Assembly: GCA_964563545.1 (NCBI GenBank)
Contig: CAZLXB010000013.1
Coordinates: forward strand, 1 to 55,780
Length of the DNA: 55,780 bases
Direction of reading: 5' to 3'
Origin: Casp-actino8 sp964563545
GTDB lineage: Bacteria; Actinomycetota; Acidimicrobiia; Acidimicrobiales; Ilumatobacteraceae
Shown: piece after piece, positions 48,534 through 55,780 of the stretch
Layout of the letters: every line of letters starts with the position of its first letter
Position numbering within the stretch: the first letter of the stretch is position 1
Translations under genes and position numbers: made by a program
The notes under the pieces: generated by a model
The model's input: the letters and a program-made list of their open reading frames with translations, nothing else
What the model was told of the DNA's origin: nothing
Databases searched by the model: none

Positions 48534-50192
48534 ATGGCGAACGGCCACATGGGTGATCGTTGGATCACCGACTGGGAACCGAGTCAGAAGTATCCGGTGT
48601 ACACGCGTGCCAATGCCGGCGAGGTCTTACCCGATCCGTGCAGTCCTTTGTGTTGGACCGTCGTCTGGGAGCCCGGAGTGAACATGGGTTGGCGGGATTC
48701 GCAGATCGGAGCCGGAACGGTCGACGATCACGAGATCGACGCCAAGCGACCGGAAGTCGTCGGCATGTACGGCGGCTATCTGTACATCAACGCGTCGATG
48801 GCTCGTCTCTTCGGCGTGCGGGGCCCGGGGCTGGCTCCCGAGATGATCGACGCCACGTATTTCGGAACCCATCCCGACGTTCCGCCCTATGTCGCCGAAC
48901 CCTGGCACGACAGTCCGGCCAACACCGCCAAGTTGGGCGAGTGGATGGGTCGGGTCATGATGGCCGACGACCTTCCGCAACTTCGTGAGGACCAGCGCGA
49001 TGCCAATGCGGCCCGCGACTCCCGACCGGACCTCACGAATCTCGACGAAGCCGCGCTCGTGAAGCGCATGACGTCGTTTCGCGCCCACTTGCGGCGGATG
49101 TTCGAGCACCATCTCGACATGACCGCGGGCACCTCGATCGGGCCCGGCGCGCTCGGTGCGATCGCCGAAGCACTTGGTGATCCCGGACTCGTCCTGACAC
49201 TCATCACGAGCATCGGCGACGTCGACTCGGCTGCGCCCAGCAATGCGATGTGGAAGCTGTCGCGGCTCGCCAAGGACACCAAGGAGTACCGCGAGGGTTT
49301 CGAAGCGTTCATCCGCGAATTCGGCAGTCGTGGTCCGAACGAGTGGGACATCCGCTCGGATACCTGGGAGACCAAGCCCTCGCTCGTCACCTCACTCATC
49401 GACGCGATGCGAGCGGCCCCCGACTCGGAGAGCCCGATGATCCGCAACCGGAAGAACACCGAGCTACGCGAGGCGGCCCAAACCAAGGTTCGAGCGGCGC
49501 TGGCTTCCCAACCCGAGGTTCTCGCGCAGTTCGAAGTCGCACTGCGTTCGGCGCATCTGTATCTGGCCGGACGCGAACGGGCCAAGACCAACATCATCAA
49601 AGTCGTACACGAAGTGCGTATGGCAGCCTTCGCCCTCGCCGCCCGTACCGGCTACACGTCGTCACAGATCTGCATGTTGTTGGCCGACGAACTCGACGCC
49701 TTCGTCGCCCAGCCCGACGAGTTCCGGGCCCGTCTGGCCCAGCGCGAGCGTCAGTACAACGAACTCTTCGAACTCGATCCGCCGTTCATTCTCGATGGAG
49801 TGGTGCCGCCGTTGTCGAAGTGGCCGAAAAAGGGTGACTCGAAGGCGGTTCGGGTTTCGGCCGGTGAAGTTCTCACTGGTATGCCCGGAGCGCCCGGTAC
49901 GTACACCGGTCGGGCCCGTGTCATCCTCGACCCGGCCGATCCGCTTGCACTCGAGCCCGGCGAGGTTCTCGTCGCGCCCCTCACCGATCCGGCTTGGACG
50001 CCGTTGTTCGTTCCGGCTGGCGCGGTGGTGGTCAACGTGGGAGCGCTCGTGAGTCACGCGATCATCGTGAGTCGCGAACTCGGGATTCCCTGCGTCGTCA
50101 GTGTGAAGGATGCGACGAATCGGATTCCCGATGGCGCCACGATCACCGTCGACGGATCGACCGGATCCGTGACGGTGGTGAGTCTCCCCTGA
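48534..50192 (+). CDS. PEP-utilising-enzyme mobile-domain protein lacking the ATP-grasp domain
   Basis: A 552-aa protein related to rifampicin phosphotransferase and PEP synthase. The N-terminal and central parts (VYTRANAGEVLPDPCSPL near the start) match the region that follows the ATP-binding domain in those enzymes. The C-terminal PEP-utiliser swivelling domain has the phosphohistidine motif VGALVSHAIIVSRELGIPCVV with H508. The ATP-grasp domain is absent, so a partner or another chemistry is needed. I chose ATG 48534 with GGGGGAG as ribosome-binding site; a TATTGT at 48481-48486 could be the -10 of a 40-nt leader. The stop overlaps the MFS frame. Confidence 0.8.
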   Translation: MANGHMGDRWITDWEPSQKYPVYTRANAGEVLPDPCSPLCWTVVWEPGVNMGWRDSQIGAGTVDDHEIDAKRPEVVGMYGGYLYINASMARLFGVRGPGLAPEMIDATYFGTHPDVPPYVAEPWHDSPANTAKLGEWMGRVMMADDLPQLREDQRDANAARDSRPDLTNLDEAALVKRMTSFRAHLRRMFEHHLDMTAGTSIGPGALGAIAEALGDPGLVLTLITSIGDVDSAAPSNAMWKLSRLAKDTKEYREGFEAFIREFGSRGPNEWDIRSDTWETKPSLVTSLIDAMRAAPDSESPMIRNRKNTELREAAQTKVRAALASQPEVLAQFEVALRSAHLYLAGRERAKTNIIKVVHEVRMAAFALAARTGYTSSQICMLLADELDAFVAQPDEFRARLAQRERQYNELFELDPPFILDGVVPPLSKWPKKGDSKAVRVSAGEVLTGMPGAPGTYTGRARVILDPADPLALEPGEVLVAPLTDPAWTPLFVPAGAVVVNVGALVSHAIIVSRELGIPCVVSVKDATNRIPDGATITVDGSTGSVTVVSLP

Positions 50193-50227
50193 ACGAGCGC
50201 GACCGCCCAGTAGGCCCTTATTTCGCA

Positions 50228-51364
50228 GTGACCCTCGTGATGGGGGTGACCCTGTCGTTGCTCGGCCCGTCGGTTTCGTATCTCGAGGAACGACTCGATC
50301 GGTCGACGAGCGCGATCGGCATCCTGTTCGCCGTGATCGCGGCGGCGAACTTTTTCGGTGCCATCGCCGGAGGGCGCGCCATCTCGTCGATCGGCGGACA
50401 CCCCACCATTCACATCGGACTCGTCGGCTTCGTGACCGGTACGGCGTTGTTGGTGCTGGGGCGGGATTTCGTGACCGTTTCGATGGGTGCGGCGGCGATC
50501 GGTGCCTCGACCGGCGCCGTCGACGCGGCGGCCAACACCATGGTTGTGTGGGCCCGACCCGGTCGATCGGGCCCGTCGCTCAATGCCCTTCATTTCATGT
50601 TCGGAGCCGGATCGCTCCTCGCGCCTTTGGCCACCGATCGGGCCATCGCCTTCTCGGAGAGTCTGTGGCCGGTGATCCTCGTGGTGTCGGTCCTCGCAGT
50701 GGCGGCGATGCTGCTCGTCGGACGACGATCATCGCCGACCGCCGTTTCACACGGCGTGGACGGACGTCCGGCGGCATCGGATCGTCTCGTGCTCGTGGTC
50801 GCATTCTTCTTCTTGCTGTATGTCGGAGCCGAAGTGGGGTTCAGCGGATGGATTCACACTTACGCCGAGGAAGTCGGATTCGACGGATCACTTCCGGCCC
50901 TGGCGACGGCGGTCTTCTGGGCGGCGTTCGCACTCGGTCGCCTGATCGCGATTCCTGTCTCGTCCCGAGTGTCACCATTTCGGATCGTGGTCGTGTCGGC
51001 CGCGATGTCACTCGTCGGACTCGCGCTCATGATCATCGGTCGCGACGCGGCGTGGACGGTCTGGATCGGTAGTGCTCTCTACGGTCTGGCCGCGGCTCCG
51101 CAGTATCCGACGATGATCGCGCTGGTCGACCGACACCTCTCGTTGTCGGCGCGCGCGACCTCGTGGATCGTCGGCGCGGCGGCCATCGGCGGCTTACTCG
51201 TGCCGTTGTCGATCGGCCCGCTGATCGATTCGGTCGGCGCGACCTCGATGCCCGTCGTGGTGGGCTCGGTGAGTGCGATCGCCTTTGGCTGGGTCCTGGT
51301 GATCGAGAAGTCCGTCGAACGCGAACGCGCGTCGCTCGGAAAGTTGCAACCCGCTGGGACGTGA
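50228..51364 (+). CDS. MFS transporter
   Basis: A membrane protein with about 12 helices (FFGAIAGGRAISSIGG between helices 2 and 3 is the MFS loop), most like the FucP/MdfA-type sugar or drug transporters. Starting at GTG 50228 gives 378 aa and trims the first helix. A CTG at 50189 in the same frame overlaps the upstream TGA (CTGA) and would restore 13 residues and the whole first helix; no ATG, GTG or TTG lies between. I list the GTG and flag the CTG. It is coupled to the PEP-utiliser-like gene. Substrate unknown. Confidence 0.8.
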   Translation: MTLVMGVTLSLLGPSVSYLEERLDRSTSAIGILFAVIAAANFFGAIAGGRAISSIGGHPTIHIGLVGFVTGTALLVLGRDFVTVSMGAAAIGASTGAVDAAANTMVVWARPGRSGPSLNALHFMFGAGSLLAPLATDRAIAFSESLWPVILVVSVLAVAAMLLVGRRSSPTAVSHGVDGRPAASDRLVLVVAFFFLLYVGAEVGFSGWIHTYAEEVGFDGSLPALATAVFWAAFALGRLIAIPVSSRVSPFRIVVVSAAMSLVGLALMIIGRDAAWTVWIGSALYGLAAAPQYPTMIALVDRHLSLSARATSWIVGAAAIGGLLVPLSIGPLIDSVGATSMPVVVGSVSAIAFGWVLVIEKSVERERASLGKLQPAGT

Positions 51365-51373
51365 GGGTGTCGA

Positions 51374-53326
51374 TCAGTGGCCGGCGTGGCCGTGATCGCA
51401 GAGACGCTCTTGACCGTCGAGGATCTGCCCGGCTCCCACTCCTTCGAGGGCCGCGAAGGGTCCGCAAGGGTGGGGAACGATCCAGACATGGATCATGGGG
51501 TTCTCACGAAGACGGATACCGAAGCCGCACGTGCCATTCGGGCTCGTGACCCCGACCACGCGAGTCGAGCCGAACTCGAACGGATCGCGACTGAAACAGA
51601 GATTGTTGTGAATGTGCCACTGGGTGAGTGGGCCGCCGACGTCGGGAACGTTCTCGAGCGTGTACTCGTCGCCCATCATGAACATCGCTGAGACGAGTTT
51701 CTTGGTGCCCGTCGCCGGATCGACCTGGAACACGAGACTCTCGGGGAAGTCGGGGTTCAACTCGTGCTCATCGTTGATGTATTTCCAGTTGATGAAGTGC
51801 TCGTAGCCGGTGGATCCGTCGCCGATGGTGGTGAAGCCGGCGGCCTCGGCGGCGGCAGTCGTCGAGAACTTGGGCAGGATCGTTCGGGTGGCGAACACCA
51901 GGTCTTCGGCGCGGGCTTCCTGCTCGGGTGAAACACCGACCATTCCACTGAGATCGATTCGTGCAGCACCAGAGTCGCGGGATGCGGCAACGAGCTCAGT
52001 CGACGGCTGCGCGGGAGGAGTCGTCGAGTCGAGGCTGGGCGTCGCCGAGGAGTCGCCAGCCGAGGCACTTGCGTCGCCGCTCGCGTGGTCATGACTGCAC
52101 ATATCGACGCGTTCGGCGTCGGAGACCGAGGCTCGTCCGGCTCCCACGCCTTCGAGCGCCGCGAAGGGACCGCACGGGTGTGGGGCGATCCAGACGTGGA
52201 CCATGGCATTCTTGCCGCCACCCTTCGTCGTGCCGGACGGACATTCGCCTGCCGCGTTGGTGAGGGCGAGGATCACCGGCCGACCCTCCTGGTTGAGTCC
52301 CCAGCAGAGATTGTCGTGCGCGTGCCATTGCATGAGCGGTCCGGCGAAGTCGACGAGTGAGGGATCGTCGATCGGCACTCCGGTCTTGGCGATGAACATC
52401 GCCGACACCAGTGTGCGTCGGTCACCGTCCACGCGGTACACGAGTGATTCGGGTGCTGTGGGATCGAGGAACTTGCCATCTTCGATCAGTGAGCGATTGA
52501 TGTAGTGCTCGAATCCGGTGGACTTGTCGCCGATCGAGAACCAGCCCTCGGCCACGGCGGTGTCGACATCGGACCAGTGAGGGAGTTCGCGCAGCGAATC
52601 CTCGATGAGGGCCCGGGCGCGTGCCTCTTGTTCGGGTGTGACCCCGGGAACCCCCGAGATGTCGATTCCGAGTGACGGGTCGTAGGCCCGTGGCCAACCG
52701 GCGACGGCTGAATGAGCGTGTGCGCCGTCGGTGTGGATCAGGTCGGCACTGCTTGCAGTGTCACCGGTTGTGTCCGAGTGGACATCGGTCGCGCCGCCGG
52801 CTTCGTGCGCGTGAGCCGCGTTCTCCGCATGGTTGTCGGAACCGTGGCTGTGCACGTGGCCGGCGCCGTTCCACATGGCGAGCGCGGTGACGGCGGCGAT
52901 GCCAACGGCCGGTAGACGAAGTCGGTTCGATTCGACGCCGGGCTCGGAGGAACGCCCGAGGAGGACGATGCCGAGCGCGGCAGCCGTGGCGATGGCTCCG
53001 AGCACGGCACACGCAGTGTCAGCCACTTGTGGGTTCTCACGGATCTCGAGGCCGTCGATCCAGCCGATTCCGGCGACGCGCGTGACGAGCCAGCCACCGA
53101 CCGCGATTCCGTTGACCGCCGCTCCGAGTGGCGCGACCCATCGCGCGTCGTGAGAGAACGCGACGAGCGCCCAGCCGATCTGCAAGAGCGTGAGGATCAC
53201 GAATATCCGCGCGAGTTGTGGATGCTCGGCGTGCAGTCCGATCGCACCACCGTGGATGGCGCCGGCTCCGAGCGACGCCATGGCGGCGACGACGATGGTC
53301 GGTCGACGAGTGGTTTCCCCGGACAT
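51374..53326 (-). CDS. Membrane protein with histidine-rich linker and two tandem His/Cys domains
   Basis: A 650-aa protein of unknown function. Residues 10-155 hold about five hydrophobic helices. Residues 157-205 are an exceptionally His-rich linker (HVHSHGSDNH, AHAHEAGG, HAHSA). Two homologous domains follow at about 219-400 and 455-636. Each has GFEHYIN or GYEHFIN (E273/H274; E509/H510), WHxHxNLC (H335, H337, C341; H571, H573, C577), HVWI (H377; H613) and HPCGPFAALEGVGAG (H383, C385; H619, C621). The C-terminus ends CDHGHAGH. The conserved His/Cys set suggests metal binding. ATG 53326 is 7 nt after a -10; TTG 53335 lies inside that box. Confidence 0.8.
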   Translation of the reverse strand: MSGETTRRPTIVVAAMASLGAGAIHGGAIGLHAEHPQLARIFVILTLLQIGWALVAFSHDARWVAPLGAAVNGIAVGGWLVTRVAGIGWIDGLEIRENPQVADTACAVLGAIATAAALGIVLLGRSSEPGVESNRLRLPAVGIAAVTALAMWNGAGHVHSHGSDNHAENAAHAHEAGGATDVHSDTTGDTASSADLIHTDGAHAHSAVAGWPRAYDPSLGIDISGVPGVTPEQEARARALIEDSLRELPHWSDVDTAVAEGWFSIGDKSTGFEHYINRSLIEDGKFLDPTAPESLVYRVDGDRRTLVSAMFIAKTGVPIDDPSLVDFAGPLMQWHAHDNLCWGLNQEGRPVILALTNAAGECPSGTTKGGGKNAMVHVWIAPHPCGPFAALEGVGAGRASVSDAERVDMCSHDHASGDASASAGDSSATPSLDSTTPPAQPSTELVAASRDSGAARIDLSGMVGVSPEQEARAEDLVFATRTILPKFSTTAAAEAAGFTTIGDGSTGYEHFINWKYINDEHELNPDFPESLVFQVDPATGTKKLVSAMFMMGDEYTLENVPDVGGPLTQWHIHNNLCFSRDPFEFGSTRVVGVTSPNGTCGFGIRLRENPMIHVWIVPHPCGPFAALEGVGAGQILDGQERLCDHGHAGH

Positions 53327-53333
53327 GTCGGCC

Positions 53334-53339
53334 AATGTA
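53334..53339 (-). promoter_or_regulatory. -10 element (TACATT), leaderless promoter
   Basis: On the minus strand TACATT ends 7 nt before ATG 53326 and therefore decides this start. Confidence 0.5.
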
Positions 53340-53353
53340 CCCGTGGTCCGGGT

Positions 53354-54118
53354 TCAGCGCCGGGCGCCGATGGCGGCGAGCGCGCGCTCGGCCAGTTCGG
53401 GTCGGCACACGAGCAAGTCGGGCAACCAGAGATCGGGTTGGTTGTAGACGACCGGTGAGCCGTCGATGCGGCTCACGTGGAGTCCGGCCGCGAGTGCCAC
53501 GGCGGCCGGTGCGGCCGAATCCCACTGGTACATGCCACCGTCGTGGACGTAGATGTCGGCTTGTCCCATGACGACGGCCATGGTCTTGGCTCCCGCCGAA
53601 CCGAGTCGACCCACCAGACAATCGAGCGCGTTGGCGACCAGCACTGCAGAGTACGGATTGCGCGTACGTGACGTCACGAGAACCGGTTGCTCGCGTTCGG
53701 GTGGAGGAACGATCTCGGCTGGCGACGCGTTGAACGTGCGCCCCAACGTGGGCATGGCCACGGCGCCGGCGGTCAGATGCCCCTTCTCCCACAAGGCGAC
53801 GTGGATCGCCCAATCCCACCGAGGTGGTTCGGCGAATTCGCTCGTGCCGTCGATGGGGTCGATGATCCACACCCGTTCGGCCTGGAGTCGTTTGCGGTTG
53901 TCGGCCGCTTCTTCCGAGAGGATCACGTCATCGGGGCGCGCCGATTGCAGTGCAGAAACCAGGAATCGGTGGCCGGCGACGTCGCCCTCGTCTTTCATGT
54001 CCCAGTAGTGGGTGCCGACCTCGTACATCTCGGTTCGGAGTTGTTCGAGCATCACTCCGGCCTCGGTGGCCACCCGGGTGGCGAGTTCTTGATCGGATTC
54101 GGTGGCGAGTGGGCTCAC
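53354..54118 (-). CDS. cysQ: Inositol-monophosphatase-family phosphatase, CysQ-like
   Basis: A 254-aa lithium-sensitive-type phosphatase. Metal-binding residues are visible as SEEAADN (E69, E70), DPIDGTSEF (D87, D90) and YQWDSAAP. The actinobacterial CysQ group removes the 3'-phosphate from PAP and also acts on inositol phosphates; PAP removal would protect sulfate activation, which links it to the cys operon at 1.8-8 kb. Inositol or fructose-1,6-bisphosphate are alternative substrates. Its ATG region overlaps the small membrane protein stop by 4 bp. Confidence 0.8.
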   Translation of the reverse strand: MSPLATESDQELATRVATEAGVMLEQLRTEMYEVGTHYWDMKDEGDVAGHRFLVSALQSARPDDVILSEEAADNRKRLQAERVWIIDPIDGTSEFAEPPRWDWAIHVALWEKGHLTAGAVAMPTLGRTFNASPAEIVPPPEREQPVLVTSRTRNPYSAVLVANALDCLVGRLGSAGAKTMAVVMGQADIYVHDGGMYQWDSAAPAAVALAAGLHVSRIDGSPVVYNQPDLWLPDLLVCRPELAERALAAIGARR

Positions 54119-54435
54119 AGGCCTCGACCCAACTTGACGCTCATGCGCGCGACCTCGCGCACTTCGGCCTCATCGGCTCCGGCGGCGACGAGACGTTGGA
54201 TTCGATCCTCGATGCTCTCGGCAAGGACGTCGGAGAAATCGGGGTGACGGGTCGTGGATGCCACCGCCGAGGCCACGACGAGGATGATCGCCGTGATGGC
54301 CGACACCATGCCGATGGAGAGAACCCAACCCTCGTTGTTGCCGTTCACCGACGACACGATGAGTCCGGCGATCGACGCGACGAAGATGACCGCACTTGCT
54401 GCACGAATGAGACGGATGATCGGGCGACGGTCCAT
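54115..54435 (-). CDS. Small two-helix membrane protein
   Basis: A 106-aa protein with two hydrophobic helices at about residues 12-28 and 38-60, then a charged cytoplasmic tail (HPDFSDVLAESIEDRIQRLVAAGADEAEVREVARMSVKLG) that is predicted helical. No known motif. It lies between ettA (11 bp upstream) and cysQ (4-bp overlap) in one operon. Function unknown. Confidence 0.72.
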   Translation of the reverse strand: MDRRPIIRLIRAASAVIFVASIAGLIVSSVNGNNEGWVLSIGMVSAITAIILVVASAVASTTRHPDFSDVLAESIEDRIQRLVAAGADEAEVREVARMSVKLGRGL

Positions 54436-54445
54436 GGCGATGCGG

Positions 54446-55780
54446 TCAGCGGCTCAGCGGTTTGTACTTGATGCGGTGGGGTTGATCGGCGGCCGAACCG
54501 AGTTCTTTCTTGCGCCATGACTCGTATTCGCTGAAGTTCCCCTCGAACCACCGCACTTGACTGTCGCCTTCGAAGGCGAGGACGTGCGTGGCGATTCGAT
54601 CGAGGAACCAACGATCGTGGCTGATGACCACCGCGCATCCCGGGAAGGCTTCGAGGGCGTCCTCGAGGGCGCGGAGGGTGTCGACGTCGAGGTCGTTGGT
54701 GGGTTCGTCGAGCAGGAGTACGTTGCCACCGGTCTTCAGGAGTTTGGCGAGGTGAACTCGGTTGCGTTCACCACCGGAGAGATCACCGACCTTCTTCTGC
54801 TGATCGCTGCCCTTGAAGTTGAACGACGCGACGTAGGCGCGACCGTTGATCTCGCGATTTCCCACTTTCATGTGCTCGATGCCGTCCGTGATCTCCTCGT
54901 ACACGGTCTTGTCGGGGCTCAATGAGTCTCGACTCTGGTCGACGTAGGCGAGTTGAACGGTGTCACCGACCCTGATCTCTCCTGCATCGGCCTTTTCCTG
55001 CCCGGTGAGCATGCGGAACAGCGTCGTCTTGCCGGCGCCGTTCGGACCGATGATGCCGACGATGCCGGCCGGCGGAAGTGAGAACGAGAGATTCTCGATC
55101 AGGAGACGATCGCCGAATCCCTTCGTGAGACCGGACACCTCGATCACGGTGTCGCCAAGACGCGGTCCGGCGGGAATCATGATCTCCAACTTCGAAGGAC
55201 CACGATCGGCGGCTTCGGCTTCGGCCTGGAGCTTCTCGTAGGCCGACAGACGGGCCTTGCCCTTGGCCTGGCGGGCCTTGGGCGACATGCGGACCCAGTC
55301 GAGTTCGCGTTCGAGAGTGCGCCGACGGTTCTCGTTGCTCTTCTCTTCGCGCTCGAGGCGATCGCGCTTCTGTTCGAGCCAACTCGAATAGTTGCCCTCG
55401 AAGGGAATGCCGCGACCTCGGTCGAGTTCGAGGATCCACTTGGCCACATTGTCGAGGAAGTAGCGGTCGTGGGTGATGGCCACCACGGTGCCGTGGTACT
55501 CCTGCAGGAATCGTTCGAGCCAGTCGACGCTCTCGGCATCGAGATGGTTGGTCGGTTCGTCGAGAAGTAGTAGGTCCGGACGGGAGAGAAGCAGGCGGCA
55601 CAGCGCCACCCGTCGGCGTTCGCCGCCCGACAACTTGGTGACGTCGGAGTCGTTGGGAGGGCAACGCAGAGCGTCCATGGCGATCTCGACGTTGCGTTCG
55701 AGACTCCACGCATCGGTGGCAGCGATCTTGTCCTCGAGTTCGGCCTGTAGCGCCCCGACCTTTTCGTAGTCGGCGTCGGG
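54446..55780 (-). CDS. ettA: Energy-dependent translational throttle protein EttA (ABC-F), 5' end beyond the window
   Basis: The C-terminal about 445 residues of EttA; the open frame continues through the right edge (PDADYEKVGAL is the first readable part), so the N-terminal about 110 residues with the first Walker A are missing. Visible are the first signature KLSGGERRRVAL, LLLDEPTNHLD, the ABC-F linker rich in Glu and Arg with RMSPKARQAKGKARL, the second Walker A GPNGAGKTT, LSGGERNRVHLAK and LLLDEPTNDLD. EttA binds the ribosomal E-site and gates elongation by energy state. It is first in an operon with the small membrane protein and cysQ. Confidence 0.95.
   Translation of the reverse strand, partial: PDADYEKVGALQAELEDKIAATDAWSLERNVEIAMDALRCPPNDSDVTKLSGGERRRVALCRLLLSRPDLLLLDEPTNHLDAESVDWLERFLQEYHGTVVAITHDRYFLDNVAKWILELDRGRGIPFEGNYSSWLEQKRDRLEREEKSNENRRRTLERELDWVRMSPKARQAKGKARLSAYEKLQAEAEAADRGPSKLEIMIPAGPRLGDTVIEVSGLTKGFGDRLLIENLSFSLPPAGIVGIIGPNGAGKTTLFRMLTGQEKADAGEIRVGDTVQLAYVDQSRDSLSPDKTVYEEITDGIEHMKVGNREINGRAYVASFNFKGSDQQKKVGDLSGGERNRVHLAKLLKTGGNVLLLDEPTNDLDVDTLRALEDALEAFPGCAVVISHDRWFLDRIATHVLAFEGDSQVRWFEGNFSEYESWRKKELGSAADQPHRIKYKPLSR

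Noticed and set aside
1..55780. Prophage, insertion sequence, integrase, toxin-antitoxin or defence island
   Set aside because: No transposase, recombinase, phage structural or defence-type domain is recognisable. Composition is even and gene content is housekeeping and catabolic.

Overview
The window is ordinary chromosomal DNA of a high-GC actinobacterium. GC-rich codons, many GTG starts, an F420-type oxidoreductase, the actinobacterial/archaeal mismatch endonuclease NucS, a geranylgeranyl-reductase-like flavoprotein, WS/DGAT storage-lipid synthesis and several acyl-CoA dehydrogenases point to Actinomycetota. Class Acidimicrobiia is my best guess, but this is inference from gene content and no database was searched. 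I saw no insertion sequence, prophage, CRISPR array, integron or rRNA. Genes are tightly packed, no gap exceeds about 200 bp, and 4-bp start/stop overlaps are frequent.

Layout. 1-0.8 kb: a small membrane protein, tRNA-Ala(CGC) and a strong hairpin. 0.8-8 kb: a sulfur block, with a TauD-type dioxygenase divergent from a sulfate-assimilation operon (cysH, cysD, cysN, siroheme dehydrogenase/chelatase, uroporphyrinogen methyltransferase, an unknown 85-aa protein, sulfite reductase). A CysQ-like phosphatase at 53.4-54.1 kb probably serves the same pathway. 8-14.2 kb: acyl-CoA metabolism (class III CoA-transferase, SDR, acyl-CoA dehydrogenase, enoyl-CoA hydratase, thiolase) with a small operon containing a low-molecular-weight phosphatase. 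14.3-19.5 kb: an M1 aminopeptidase divergent from a PfkB kinase and an alpha-D-phosphohexomutase. 19.5-26.7 kb: mixed housekeeping and unknown genes, including a 94-aa protein ending in a sliding-clamp-like motif, WS/DGAT, a secreted metzincin lipoprotein, a DsbA-like protein, PAP2 and an alpha/beta hydrolase. 26.8-31.7 kb: a lipid or steroid degradation cluster (two acyl-CoA dehydrogenases, SDR, acyl-CoA synthetase). 31.8-35.3 kb: HAD hydrolase and a zinc/manganese ABC importer. 35.3-42.9 kb: a peptidase-E/cyanophycinase-like protein fused to a CysRS-like C-terminal domain, hydrolases, a LarE-like sulfur transferase, an F420-type oxidoreductase, a beta-lactamase-fold hydrolase, MFS and a nitronate-monooxygenase-like protein. 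42.9-46.1 kb: a geranylgeranyl-reductase-like protein, SDR and MaoC hydratase. 46.1-55.8 kb: NucS, an ABC1 kinase, a PEP-utiliser-like protein, MFS, a 650-aa membrane protein with two tandem His/Cys domains, CysQ, a small membrane protein and the C-terminal part of EttA running off the right edge.

Most notable observations: (1) at least 15 genes carry a TAnnnT hexamer ending 6-9 nt before the start codon, a clear signature of leaderless transcription, including divergent pairs packed into 14-71 bp; (2) the sulfite reductase keeps the four-cysteine siroheme/4Fe-4S pattern in both halves; (3) the tandem-domain His/Cys-rich membrane protein has no function I can assign; (4) the cyanophycinase-CysRS-domain fusion; (5) a small unknown protein with a C-terminal QLTLF motif, in the same window as NucS with its own C-terminal clamp motif. 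I found no clearly new defence or mobile system.
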